Below, in pieces: positions 36,042 to 44,942 of a stretch of DNA of 64,000 bases (within the stretch, counting starts at the first letter, position 1; each line of letters opens with the position of its first letter). Location of the stretch: contig NZ_JAHVXI010000008.1 of assembly GCF_021032705.1 (NCBI RefSeq), forward strand, positions 1 to 64,000. Direction: 5' to 3'. The DNA comes from Psychroserpens luteolus (GTDB lineage: Bacteria > Bacteroidota > Bacteroidia > Flavobacteriales > Flavobacteriaceae). The translations under genes were made by a program, and so were the position numbers. The notes beneath the pieces were generated by a model. It searched no databases. It saw only the letters and a list, made by a program, of their open reading frames with translations, and was not told the DNA's origin.

Positions 36042-36045
36042 TTTG

Positions 36046-36075
36046 CAAAGTTAATCTTATAATCTTGTTTATCAA
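36046..36075 (-). promoter_or_regulatory. Promoter of ruvX, nearly leaderless
   Basis: On the minus strand TTG (36073-36075) and TAACTTTG (36046-36053) are 19 bases apart, and the box ends four bases before ATG 36041. The layout is the same as at rlmH. Confidence 0.65.
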
Positions 36076-36087
36076 TCTTAATGCCAT

Positions 36088-36185
36088 AAAAAAACTCTTC
36101 TTTATAAATCAAAGAAGAGTTTTAAAATAATCAACTATTAATAAATCCATGAAACTATTCACCCTCTACCTTAAACAGTTCATGT
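36088..36185 (-). ncRNA. Candidate small RNA, cassette 4
   Basis: Box GTGACT (36217-36222) and GTGTCTTAAT (36193-36202) are 14 bases apart. The body has an atgaact/agtttcat stem with a G-rich loop (GTAGAGGGTG) instead of the C-rich loops of the others, then TTAATAGTTGA. It ends in a 13-bp hairpin (36091-36123) with a T7 tract. It stops just before the ruvX promoter. Confidence 0.43.
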
Positions 36186-36231
36186 TTATATAATTAAGAC
36201 ACACCTATTTAAAAAAAGTCACACACCTCTA

Positions 36232-36326
36232 TAAAAAAACCTTTCTTATGTTTAAGAAAGGTTTTTAGTAGCTATTAGTTAGATAGGGTATAGATTAGGG
36301 ATTATCTATAGTTTTTTCATAAAATT
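36232..36326 (-). ncRNA. Candidate small RNA, cassette 3
   Basis: The downstream -10-like part is only partly kept (GTGATTTGAT, 36334-36343) and GTGACC is absent. The body has a 7-bp tatagat/atctata stem with loop AATCCCTA, then CTATACCCTAT and CTAATAGCTA. It ends in a 14-bp hairpin (36235-36266). Cassettes 2 and 3 share clear similarity over their last 50 bases. Confidence 0.38.
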
Positions 36327-36359
36327 CCACTTCATCAAATCACAACTCTAACGTTTCGC

Positions 36360-36450
36360 ATAAAAAACCTTTCTTGGGGCGAAGAAAGGTTTTTAGTCTT
36401 GCTATTATATTAAAAGGGTATATAGGGCTATTGCTATTATTAACTCAAAA
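36360..36450 (-). ncRNA. Candidate small RNA, cassette 2
   Basis: Box GTGACC (36481-36486) and GTGTCTAAAT (36457-36466) are again 14 bases apart. The body contains CCCTATATACCC and ATAATAGC. It ends in a 13-bp hairpin with arm aaaaacctttctt (36363-36394), nearly the same stem as in cassette 3. Confidence 0.45.
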
Positions 36451-36494
36451 CCAATTATTTAGACACATCATTTTTTAATAGGTCACATGATTTC

Positions 36495-36610
36495 AAAAAA
36501 AATAGAAAACTCTCCTAAGGGAGAAGGAGAGTTTTCACAAAAATTAGCTATTAATTATTAAAATGTCTAGGCATTAGTTTTAGGGAAAATGCCCGACTAA
36601 TAATAATTCA
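36495..36610 (-). ncRNA. Candidate small RNA, cassette 1
   Basis: The upstream box is GTGACC (36640-36645) and GTGTCTTAAT (36616-36625), 14 bases apart. The body holds a ggcatt/aatgcc stem with a loop containing CCCTA, then TTAATAGCTA. It ends in a 12-bp hairpin (36505-36536) followed by a T-rich stretch. The length would be about 110 bases. Confidence 0.45.
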
Positions 36611-36697
36611 CATTAATTAAGACACAACACTTTTTAAAAGGTCACATATATTTTATTTTTTTATTAATTCAGAATTTATTCTAATCAATTATACCAT

Positions 36698-36705
36698 TAT
36701 CTTTG
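36698..36705 (+). promoter_or_regulatory. -7 box of dapD
   Basis: TATCTTTG matches TAnnTTTG, with ATG 24 bases downstream. The -33 region is weak (TTTA about 17 bases upstream). Confidence 0.5.
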
Positions 36706-36729
36706 TGCAAATAGCAGATAAATTTCAAT

Positions 36730-37545
36730 ATGAAACAACTACAGGATACTATAGAAAAAGCTTGGGATGATCGTTCATTATTGACTAGTGATGATACGAT
36801 TAAAAGTATACGACAGGTCATTAACTTATTAGATGAAGGAACGCTTAGAGTTGCCGAGCCCACTCCAAATGGATGGCAAGTAAATGAATGGGTAAAAAAA
36901 GCAGTTGTGCTTTATTTTCCAATTCAGAAAATGGAAACACTTGAAGCTGGAATTTTTGAATACCATGATAAAATCCCTTTAAAACGTGATTATGAAAAGA
37001 AAGGTATTCGTGTTGTCCCCAATGCAGTGGCACGTCATGGTGCTTATATTTCCCCAGGAACTATTTTAATGCCTAGTTATGTAAATATTGGTGCTTATGT
37101 TGATGAAGGCACTATGGTAGATACTTGGGCAACAGTTGGTAGTTGTGCTCAAATAGGAAAAAATGTACACTTATCTGGTGGCGTTGGTATTGGTGGTGTA
37201 TTAGAACCATTGCAAGCAGCACCTGTAATTATAGAAGATGGTGCCTTTATTGGCTCGCGTTGTATTGTGGTTGAAGGCGTTCGTGTTGAGAAAGAAGCTG
37301 TTTTAGGTGCTAATGTTGTGCTAACCATGAGCACTAAAATTATTGATGTTACTGGAGATACACCAGTAGAAATGAAAGGTGTTGTTCCAGAACGCTCTGT
37401 GGTTATACCTGGCAGTTATACAAAAACGTTTTCGGCAGGAAATTACAATGTACCATGTGCATTAATTATTGGAAAACGTAAAGAAAGCACCAACAAAAAA
37501 ACATCGCTTAATGATGCATTACGTGAATACGATGTTGCTGTGTAA
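36730..37545 (+). CDS. dapD: Tetrahydrodipicolinate N-succinyltransferase
   Basis: The 271-residue protein has a helical N-terminus and a left-handed beta-helix of hexapeptide repeats (NIGAYVDEGTMVDTWATVGS, SGGVGIGGVLEP, VIIEDGAFIGSRCIVVEGV). It transfers succinyl from succinyl-CoA to tetrahydrodipicolinate on the route to diaminopimelate and lysine. Length is typical. It is followed 14 bases later by a lipoprotein gene. Confidence 0.96.
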   Translation: MKQLQDTIEKAWDDRSLLTSDDTIKSIRQVINLLDEGTLRVAEPTPNGWQVNEWVKKAVVLYFPIQKMETLEAGIFEYHDKIPLKRDYEKKGIRVVPNAVARHGAYISPGTILMPSYVNIGAYVDEGTMVDTWATVGSCAQIGKNVHLSGGVGIGGVLEPLQAAPVIIEDGAFIGSRCIVVEGVRVEKEAVLGANVVLTMSTKIIDVTGDTPVEMKGVVPERSVVIPGSYTKTFSAGNYNVPCALIIGKRKESTNKKTSLNDALREYDVAV

Positions 37546-37559
37546 TTAACTCGAACTAT

Positions 37560-37955
37560 ATGTTAAAGAGAATCACCGTTTCCTTTTTATTAATTGCAGT
37601 CCTATCTTGTCAAAAAAATAGGGTATTAACGTTTCGTGACTTTGTCGCTGTAGATAAAATAGAAAGCGTCCAAATGATTAATAATTCGGGTACTTTCAGT
37701 TTAACAGAGGAACAACTTATTCGATTCAAAAAAGAGGTTTCTTCTATGACTTACGAACCAAATATCACAGCAAAGGTTGGTGCTATTAATATGAGTCTAA
37801 TCATAGAAGGAAAATCGTATGATATGACAACAGCAACTCATGGAGATTTTATTGAAATTGATGCTGCCTTAGTGGTCAAAAACAAATCTAAATTTAAAAA
37901 TCCTTTTTTTAAGACTAACAACATTAACTTTGATAATTATAAAGAAGACAAATAA
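37560..37955 (+). CDS. Small lipoprotein of unknown function
   Basis: The 131-residue protein has a lipobox (LIAVLSC, cysteine at residue 17). A short beta-rich domain without known motif follows (VAVDKIESVQMINNSGTFSL, MSLIIEGKSYDM). It lies between dapD and the LOS cluster in the same direction, separated by 14 and 10 bases, and could be transcribed with either. No family is recognised. Confidence 0.78.
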   Translation: MLKRITVSFLLIAVLSCQKNRVLTFRDFVAVDKIESVQMINNSGTFSLTEEQLIRFKKEVSSMTYEPNITAKVGAINMSLIIEGKSYDMTTATHGDFIEIDAALVVKNKSKFKNPFFKTNNINFDNYKEDK

Positions 37956-37965
37956 CTAACTGGAT

Positions 37966-39024
37966 TTGAAAATCTTAATCATACAACAAAAAATGATTGG
38001 TGATGTACTCACTACTAGCATTTTGTTTGAAGCGCTTAAAAATGAGCATCCAAATGCAGAATTGCATTATGTGATCAATTCGCATACATTTCCTGTGGTT
38101 GAGAACAATCCATTTATTGATAAATTTTTGTTCTATACTCCTGAAATGGAAGAAAGCAAATCAACATTTCTTTCGTTTTTAAAATCGTTAAAAAAAGAAA
38201 AGTATGATGCCGTTATAGATGTCTACTCTAAGCTATCTAGTAATTTAATGACAAAATTTTCGGGAGCAAAAATTAAGATTTCAAAACAAAAATGGTACAC
38301 TTCACATTTCTACACACATACATTTAAAGAGCCCAAAACACCAAAAACAAAAGCTAGTATTGCTATTGAACACCGATTGCAATTACTAAAACCACTTTGC
38401 AATTCGATTCCTGAATGTATTAAACCAAAAGTGTATCTCACACCTGAAGAAGCTGAACGATCAAAACAATTTTTGTTAGATTCGAATATCGATTTATCAA
38501 AACCAATATTTATGATAAGTGTCTTGGGAAGTGGTGAGAATAAGACCTATCCCCTTCCACACATGGCAGATTTGATTGATACGATTGTTGAGGACACTGG
38601 CGGACAAATTTTATTCAATTATATTCCAAAGCAAATAGATGAGGCAAAAACAATCTACAACTTTTGTAAAACCGACACTAAAAAGCACATCTTTTTTGAA
38701 GTCTTTGGAAAGAGTTTACGCGAATTTCTTGCCATTACTCATCATTGCACTGCTCTAATTGGTAACGAAGGTGGCGCTGTAAATATGGCTAAAGCTTTGA
38801 ATATTCCTACGTTTACAGTATTTTCTCCATGGATATCTAAAGACTCTTGGAATATGTTTGAAAATGATTCCTCAAATGTATCGGTTCACTTAAAAGATTT
38901 TAAGCCAGAGCTGTATGAAGGTAAAACACTGAAAGAAGCAAAAAACAATGTATTTTCCCTGTACAAAAGCTTCCCACCAGAACTCATCATTCCGAAGTTA
39001 AAAAGCTACCTTAAGCAATTTTAA
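37966..39024 (+). CDS. Heptosyltransferase-like glycosyltransferase family 9 protein
   Basis: The 352-residue protein begins MKILIIQQKMIGDVLTTSIL, the GT9 N-terminus, and has LIGNEGGAVNMAKALNIPTF near residue 265, a nucleotide-sugar binding signature of the family. GT9 enzymes transfer heptose (WaaC/WaaF) to the LPS inner core. The start codon is TTG; no in-frame ATG fits the family N-terminus. It opens the LOS cluster and overlaps the convergent GT2 gene by four bases. Confidence 0.88.
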   Translation: MKILIIQQKMIGDVLTTSILFEALKNEHPNAELHYVINSHTFPVVENNPFIDKFLFYTPEMEESKSTFLSFLKSLKKEKYDAVIDVYSKLSSNLMTKFSGAKIKISKQKWYTSHFYTHTFKEPKTPKTKASIAIEHRLQLLKPLCNSIPECIKPKVYLTPEEAERSKQFLLDSNIDLSKPIFMISVLGSGENKTYPLPHMADLIDTIVEDTGGQILFNYIPKQIDEAKTIYNFCKTDTKKHIFFEVFGKSLREFLAITHHCTALIGNEGGAVNMAKALNIPTFTVFSPWISKDSWNMFENDSSNVSVHLKDFKPELYEGKTLKEAKNNVFSLYKSFPPELIIPKLKSYLKQF

Positions 39025-39842
39025 ATTGTATCAATTCCAAAGTCCGTTTTAATTATTTTGTCTCGCTTAGTTATTGCACGTATTTGATTATTTTTCTCGA
39101 TCATATCTGGAGTCACATAACTTCTTTCATGAAATAAGTGCAAACAGATAGCACTATAACGTATTTGCTTAAACCTGATACCGTAATTCATAAGGCGTTC
39201 ACCAAGTTCACGATCTTCTCCTCCATATTGCATACGCTCATCAAAGCCATTTACAGCTAATATATCGGCTTTCCATGCTGATGCATTCATACCATCAAAA
39301 GTGGCTTTGGTTGGTGTTATAAAATTCAAAAAGGCCGCCTTTAATTTTGATGTTGTGAGTTTATTCATCTTAAAGGATTTTGGTTGCCCATTTTTTAATA
39401 ACCATTCGGAATCAAAACATAGTTGTGATTTTATTTCCGACTGACCAACAATCCTTGACACTTCTTCTGTTAACTTAAAATATCCAGAAGACAAGGCATA
39501 ACCTTTAGCGCGAAATTTTAAATGCGTTTCAATAAAATCTTTACGAGCAATACAATCACCATCTGTATAAATTAAATAATCACCAAGACTAGCTACTGTT
39601 GCTTTATTCAATATCTTAGTTTTCTGAAATCCGTTGTCCTCCTGCCAAATATGTTGAATCGGATAACTCAATTCCTGCCTCATTCCATCAATTAAAGCTT
39701 TTGTTTCATCTGTTGAACCATCATCGGCTATAACAACCTCAAAGCTGTTAATCGTTTGTTGATTAAAGCTCCAAAGCACTTTTTGCAAACTTTCTGGCGT
39801 ATTGTAAGTACTTATAATTACAGAAACATCAATGGTTTTCAT
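39021..39842 (-). CDS. Glycosyltransferase family 2 with C-terminal domain
   Basis: The 273-residue protein has the GT-A fold: VSVIISTYNTPESLQ, VIADDGSTDETKA, the metal-binding DGD (LIYTDGDCIA) and a galactosyltransferase-like C-terminal region (FDGMNASAWKADILAVNGFD, GEDRELGERLM). The last motifs resemble chondroitin-synthase-type and galactosyltransferase C-terminal domains. It probably adds a sugar to the LOS core. ATG 39842 is chosen over an upstream frame extension that lacks family similarity. Confidence 0.9.
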   Translation of the reverse strand: MKTIDVSVIISTYNTPESLQKVLWSFNQQTINSFEVVIADDGSTDETKALIDGMRQELSYPIQHIWQEDNGFQKTKILNKATVASLGDYLIYTDGDCIARKDFIETHLKFRAKGYALSSGYFKLTEEVSRIVGQSEIKSQLCFDSEWLLKNGQPKSFKMNKLTTSKLKAAFLNFITPTKATFDGMNASAWKADILAVNGFDERMQYGGEDRELGERLMNYGIRFKQIRYSAICLHLFHERSYVTPDMIEKNNQIRAITKRDKIIKTDFGIDTI

Positions 39843-39884
39843 TGTTCCAAAAATAGTTATTTTTACCAAATACTTTAAGTACTT

Positions 39885-40643
39885 ATGATTAAGATTTCTG
39901 GTGTTATAATAACTTACAACGAAGAACGGAATATAGAAAACTGTATAACGTCTCTAATTGATGTTGTTGATGAAATTTTAGTAGTAGATTCTTATTCTAC
40001 AGATCGTACTAAAGCGATTTGTGAGCACCATAATGTGAGATTTATAGAACAGGAGTTTTTAGGTTATATCGAGCAAAAAAACTTTGCTTTGGGTCAAGCA
40101 GCTTTTGACTATGTTGTGTCTTTGGATGGTGATGAATCTTTATCAGAACAACTTCAAAAATCAATAATCAATTTAAAGACCAATTGGACATTTGATGGTT
40201 ACTATTGTAATCGTTTTAATAATTTTTGTGGCCAATGGATCAAACATTCCGATTGGTATCCTAATAAAAAATTACGTGTATTTGATCGCAGAAAAGCAGC
40301 ATGGAAAGGTATTAATCCTCACGACGAAGTTCAACTGCATGAGGCATCTAAGACAGGGCATTTAAAAGGTGACATCCTACACCTTACCTATCAGAGTTAT
40401 TCAGAGTTTAACCAAAAGACCGAGCATTTTTCAACAATTGCAGCTAAATCTTATTACGATTTAGGAAAGAAAGCACCTGTTTGGAAAATTATGTTTAATC
40501 CATTTTGGGCTTTTTTCAAGTCCTATTTTTTAAGATTAGGTTTTTTAGATGGGTTTAATGGTTATGTAATATGCAAGCAAACAGCTAACATCACATTTTT
40601 AAAGTATTCTAAATTAAGAGAACTTTACAAAGGGAAAGTTTAG
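39885..40643 (+). CDS. Glycosyltransferase family 2, WaaE/KdtX-like
   Basis: The 252-residue protein shows ISGVIITYNEERNIENCI, LVVDSYSTDRTKAICEHHNV, the DGDE site (VVSLDGDESL), and the C-terminal hydrophobic part YFLRLGFLDGFNGYVICK typical of the WaaE (beta-1,4-glucosyltransferase) group. It acts at the inner-membrane face on the LPS inner core. It is divergent from the preceding GT2 gene and overlaps the convergent kinase gene by four bases. Confidence 0.9.
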   Translation: MIKISGVIITYNEERNIENCITSLIDVVDEILVVDSYSTDRTKAICEHHNVRFIEQEFLGYIEQKNFALGQAAFDYVVSLDGDESLSEQLQKSIINLKTNWTFDGYYCNRFNNFCGQWIKHSDWYPNKKLRVFDRRKAAWKGINPHDEVQLHEASKTGHLKGDILHLTYQSYSEFNQKTEHFSTIAAKSYYDLGKKAPVWKIMFNPFWAFFKSYFLRLGFLDGFNGYVICKQTANITFLKYSKLRELYKGKV

Positions 40644-41401
40644 GCCTTTTTTTTACGCCAGAATAGAATTTTATTCTTAATTCTTCGTTTACGATGGTAT
40701 CTATTTTGAAATTCTTGAGTGAAATTCCACATCATATTAAAAATAGTGTCATAAGATTCTCCAGTACATTTTGCATATTCATCACTCATCGTTTCTATCA
40801 TGGACCTGTGAATAGTAAGCTTTGCAAAATTCTTGATGCGAGTTTCAAAATCCATGGGTTCAAATTCCATTCGGTTTAAATCCACCAAATAAAAATCATA
40901 ACCCTCGGCGCTCCTATTGATAAGTGTATTTCCTGGTGAGTGATCTAAAAAGTTAATTTGCTTCTGGTGCAAGCTATATGTAAACCTTGTGAAAGCTCTC
41001 AAAATAGCATCGTGGTCAGCAATATCAAAATCAGTCGTCAATTCACGATAGGTCAGTTCATACGACACAAAAGAACTAATATAATAACTTGTTCTGAGTC
41101 CGAGCCAATTAAAATTTTCGATGTATTGAATAGGTTTTGGAGTTCCAATACCTAACTCACTTAGTTTTGAAGCATATTCAAAAGAGCGTTTGGCCTTACT
41201 TTTCCTAAAGTAACGATACGCGATCTTATTAATTAAATTCGGAATTTTGAATGCTTTAATGACAATTTCGGTACCGTCTTGAAGCGTGTGTTTAGTGACC
41301 AGGTTTCTGTCAGACTGTAAGGTCTTCGCTGAATTTTCACTAGCCTGATTGGCTATGATTTTAGCTATTTCATCTTGATATTTATTCAACTTCAACCTCA
41401 T
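40640..41401 (-). CDS. LPS kinase-like (Kdo/heptose kinase fold) protein
   Basis: The 253-residue protein has a kinase fold of the InaA/WaaP/KdkA group: FLDHSPGNTLI, in which the catalytic D and N are visible, followed by the DFG-equivalent VDLNRMEF. Upstream VIKAF supplies the candidate ATP-binding lysine. The family phosphorylates Kdo or heptose in the LPS core, stabilising the outer membrane through metal bridging. Its location among core glycosyltransferases supports that role. Confidence 0.87.
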   Translation of the reverse strand: MRLKLNKYQDEIAKIIANQASENSAKTLQSDRNLVTKHTLQDGTEIVIKAFKIPNLINKIAYRYFRKSKAKRSFEYASKLSELGIGTPKPIQYIENFNWLGLRTSYYISSFVSYELTYRELTTDFDIADHDAILRAFTRFTYSLHQKQINFLDHSPGNTLINRSAEGYDFYLVDLNRMEFEPMDFETRIKNFAKLTIHRSMIETMSDEYAKCTGESYDTIFNMMWNFTQEFQNRYHRKRRIKNKILFWRKKKA

Positions 41402-41436
41402 ATTTATTCATCGGGTAAAATTATAAAATTATCCAC

Positions 41437-41444
41437 TACATTTG
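41437..41444 (+). promoter_or_regulatory. -7 box for the second part of the LOS cluster
   Basis: TACATTTG matches TAnnTTTG 23 bases before ATG 41468. No clear TTG lies at the usual distance upstream. Confidence 0.45.
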
Positions 41445-41467
41445 CAATTAGCTTATCATAAATTATA

Positions 41468-42520
41468 ATGCCACAACAAACGGTTTATATCTTACATAAA
41501 AATGGTGCAGATAGTCACTATACAGGATTACAGTTTTTACTTCAAAAAGAAGGTATAAATCTTGAATACAGAGAGTTTTCAGTATTGAGTAAGTTGTTTA
41601 AGTCGCTTACTAAATTTGATTTCAAATTATTTAGAAAACAATTGGTGAATGCAGCGTTCATGATAGGTCTTCTTTTTTCGAAAGACAAGAAAGTTGTTTT
41701 AGGTATCGCGCCTTTTGACTCTAAATTAGGTGGATTATTGAATTACTTGAAGAAACACCAAGTATATTATCATACCTCATGGACATTTTGGGATAAATCC
41801 TTTCATCCAAAAACAAAGAAAAATTCTCCAAAGGTTTTTAATACGTGGAAACAGTTTCTTGAAGAAAAAGTCTCACATATTTTTGCTGTAACGCATCAAA
41901 GCAAATTACAGCTACTTGAAAATTATACACTTGAAGATAGAAAAATTAGTGTGGTTTATCATGCGATAGATAAAGCATTCACAACTAAGATAACACCCAA
42001 AAGAAAGCGACAAAGTTTTGTGTATTTAGGTAGACTTGTACCGCAAAAAGGAATTGAAGAAATTCTTGATTTTTTTGCCAAAAATGAGAAATGCTCCCTA
42101 ACTGTCATTGGTAAAGGCCCTCAACAAAACTTAGTTGAAGACCACGCTAGTTCTTATAAAAACATAACGTATTTAAAACATACGTCAAATAAAACGATGC
42201 TAGCCGAATTACTAAGCACTCATGAATATGTGCTTCTTAATTCTAAAAGAAATAAAAAATGGGAAGAACTATTTGGACTAATCATCATTGAGAGTATGGC
42301 TCAAGGTTTAATTTCTATTGCACCAGATCATTCTGGTCCTAAAGAGATCATTTCAGAAGATATAGGTTATATCTTTAATGAAGGTCATTTAAAGGACACT
42401 TTAGACTATGTCACAAGTTTAAATGTATTTGATACGACTATGTCTGAAGCAGCTAAGAAAAAATCTGTATTTTATCTACCAGAAAACATTGCTAAGCATT
42501 GGCAAGCTATATTAGAATAA
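41468..42520 (+). CDS. Glycosyltransferase family 4
   Basis: The 350-residue GT-B protein has FVYLGRLVPQKGIEEILDFF, LTVIGKGPQQ and the EX7E motif ELFGLIIIESMAQG. The family uses nucleotide sugars with retention of configuration. It opens a plus-strand run (GT4, GT2, methyltransferase, glycosyltransferase) with one- to 60-base gaps. Donor and acceptor are unknown; context suggests LOS outer core. Confidence 0.9.
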   Translation: MPQQTVYILHKNGADSHYTGLQFLLQKEGINLEYREFSVLSKLFKSLTKFDFKLFRKQLVNAAFMIGLLFSKDKKVVLGIAPFDSKLGGLLNYLKKHQVYYHTSWTFWDKSFHPKTKKNSPKVFNTWKQFLEEKVSHIFAVTHQSKLQLLENYTLEDRKISVVYHAIDKAFTTKITPKRKRQSFVYLGRLVPQKGIEEILDFFAKNEKCSLTVIGKGPQQNLVEDHASSYKNITYLKHTSNKTMLAELLSTHEYVLLNSKRNKKWEELFGLIIIESMAQGLISIAPDHSGPKEIISEDIGYIFNEGHLKDTLDYVTSLNVFDTTMSEAAKKKSVFYLPENIAKHWQAILE

Positions 42521-42521
42521 T

Positions 42522-43495
<974 letters not shown>

Positions 43496-43512
43496 CATCA
43501 ATAAAACATTAA

Positions 43513-44157
43513 ATGGATTATAACAATAAATCGAACACTTACTATAAAAATGAAAGAGAGGAAATGCTTGAGTTTTTCCCTACCGATGCCAAGACGGTTT
43601 TAGATATTGGTTGTGGTGAAGGTGCTTTTGCCTCAGTTATCAAGGAGAAGTATCAAATTGAAACTTGGGGAATTGAATACATGAAAGCTCATGGCAAAGA
43701 GGCAAAAAAAACTCTAGACAAAGTTTTTATCGGTCCCTGTGAAGACTTTATTGAAGACCTTCCAGAAGACTATTTTGATGTTATTTATTGTAATGATGTT
43801 CTTGAACATCTAGTGGATCCATACTGGGTTCTAGAAAAAATACAATCTAAATTGACAGACAAAGGCATCATTATTAGTTCAATACCTAATATGAGATATC
43901 ACAGTGCATTAAAAAAGCTTGTTGTCAACAAGAGTTGGGAATATGAACGCAGTGGTGTCATGGACAAAACACATTTACGTTTTTTTACTAAAAAAAGTAT
44001 CAGAAACATGTATGAGCGTTTGGGTTATGAAGTAGTCACTCATAAAGGTATAAACAAAACTGGGTCAATAAAACCTTACTTATATAATATTCCATTATTG
44101 TTTACAGCTACAGATATGTTTTATGTACAGTATGCAACTGTAGCAAAAAAAGCATAA
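43513..44157 (+). CDS. Class I SAM-dependent methyltransferase
   Basis: The 214-residue protein has the SAM-binding motif VLDIGCGEGAF, a following acidic residue (GIEYM), and DVIYCNDVLEHLVDP. It resembles small-molecule/sugar O-methyltransferases and the UbiG-like clan. In this cluster the substrate is probably a LOS sugar or a lipid-linked intermediate. It follows the CTAA repeat by 18 bases. Confidence 0.87.
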   Translation: MDYNNKSNTYYKNEREEMLEFFPTDAKTVLDIGCGEGAFASVIKEKYQIETWGIEYMKAHGKEAKKTLDKVFIGPCEDFIEDLPEDYFDVIYCNDVLEHLVDPYWVLEKIQSKLTDKGIIISSIPNMRYHSALKKLVVNKSWEYERSGVMDKTHLRFFTKKSIRNMYERLGYEVVTHKGINKTGSIKPYLYNIPLLFTATDMFYVQYATVAKKA

Positions 44158-44168
44158 TTTTATGTGTC

Positions 44169-44897
44169 ATGAGAAAGTTCAAAAATATTTTTGCAAAATT
44201 ATTTAGGGCATTATTTGGTAAAACGCCAAGTGATTTCAAGAACATTCCTATTTTCATAAATAACTATAATCGATTACCTACAATTCTAAAACTTATTGAA
44301 GCTTTAGAAAAAAGAGGCTATACTAACATTCATATTTTAGATAATCAATCTACCTATCCGCCACTTCTTGAATATTACAAGAACACGCCTTATAAAGTAC
44401 ATTTCCTTGAAAAAAACTTTGGCTCTAAAGCGTTTTGGAAAAGTGGATTATGGCTAAAATTCGTAACATCATATTATGTCTATACAGATCCTGATGTTGT
44501 TCCAATAGAAGACTGTCCAGATGACTTTTTAGAATACTTCTATTCGTTGTTAAAGAAATACCCTAAAGCTCACAAGGTAGGTTTTTCACTCAAAATAGAC
44601 GATCTCCCTGATACGTATATCAACAAAGAAAAAGTTATTGAATGGGAAAGTAGATACCATAAAGACACCATAGAGGACAATGTATTTATAGCAGCAATAG
44701 ATACCACTTTTGCCCTTTATCGTCCTTTTTCTAAGCTTGGACAACGCGATAATAGAACGTTGACATTGAGAACTGGAATTCCGCATCAAGCAAGACACTT
44801 ACCTTGGTACATTGACAACGAGAATCTTGATGAAGAAGAACTGTTCTATATCAATTCTATCGAAACGAGAACGGGTTGGTCTAGACAAAACAAGTAA
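44169..44897 (+). CDS. Glycosyltransferase of the GT-A type
   Basis: The 242-residue protein has NIPIFINNYNRLPTILKLIE, IHILDNQSTYPPLLEYY and a YVYTDPDVVPIEDCPD segment with a DPD-like metal site. It resembles hyaluronan/chondroitin-type GT2 proteins that lack a transmembrane segment. It begins 11 bases after the methyltransferase and closes the LOS cluster. Substrate unknown. Confidence 0.85.
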   Translation: MRKFKNIFAKLFRALFGKTPSDFKNIPIFINNYNRLPTILKLIEALEKRGYTNIHILDNQSTYPPLLEYYKNTPYKVHFLEKNFGSKAFWKSGLWLKFVTSYYVYTDPDVVPIEDCPDDFLEYFYSLLKKYPKAHKVGFSLKIDDLPDTYINKEKVIEWESRYHKDTIEDNVFIAAIDTTFALYRPFSKLGQRDNRTLTLRTGIPHQARHLPWYIDNENLDEEELFYINSIETRTGWSRQNK

Positions 44898-44942
44898 ATC
44901 AAAAAAAATCTCGAAATTTGCATCTTGTAAATTTAAATCATA

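Larger units (their letters stand above)
36042..36729. other. 688-base gene-free stretch with four tandem hairpin cassettes
   Basis: No coding sequence is supported. Four terminator-type hairpins occur at 36091-36123, 36235-36266, 36363-36394 and 36505-36536, all with their T tract on the minus strand. Three are preceded on that strand by GTGACY-N14-GTGTCTWAAT. The four units are described separately below. Confidence 0.7.

Noticed and set aside
36088-36647. CRISPR-like appearance of regularly spaced hairpins
   Set aside because: The hairpin stems differ, the units are about 95-140 bases apart, there are no identical repeats and no cas genes are nearby.
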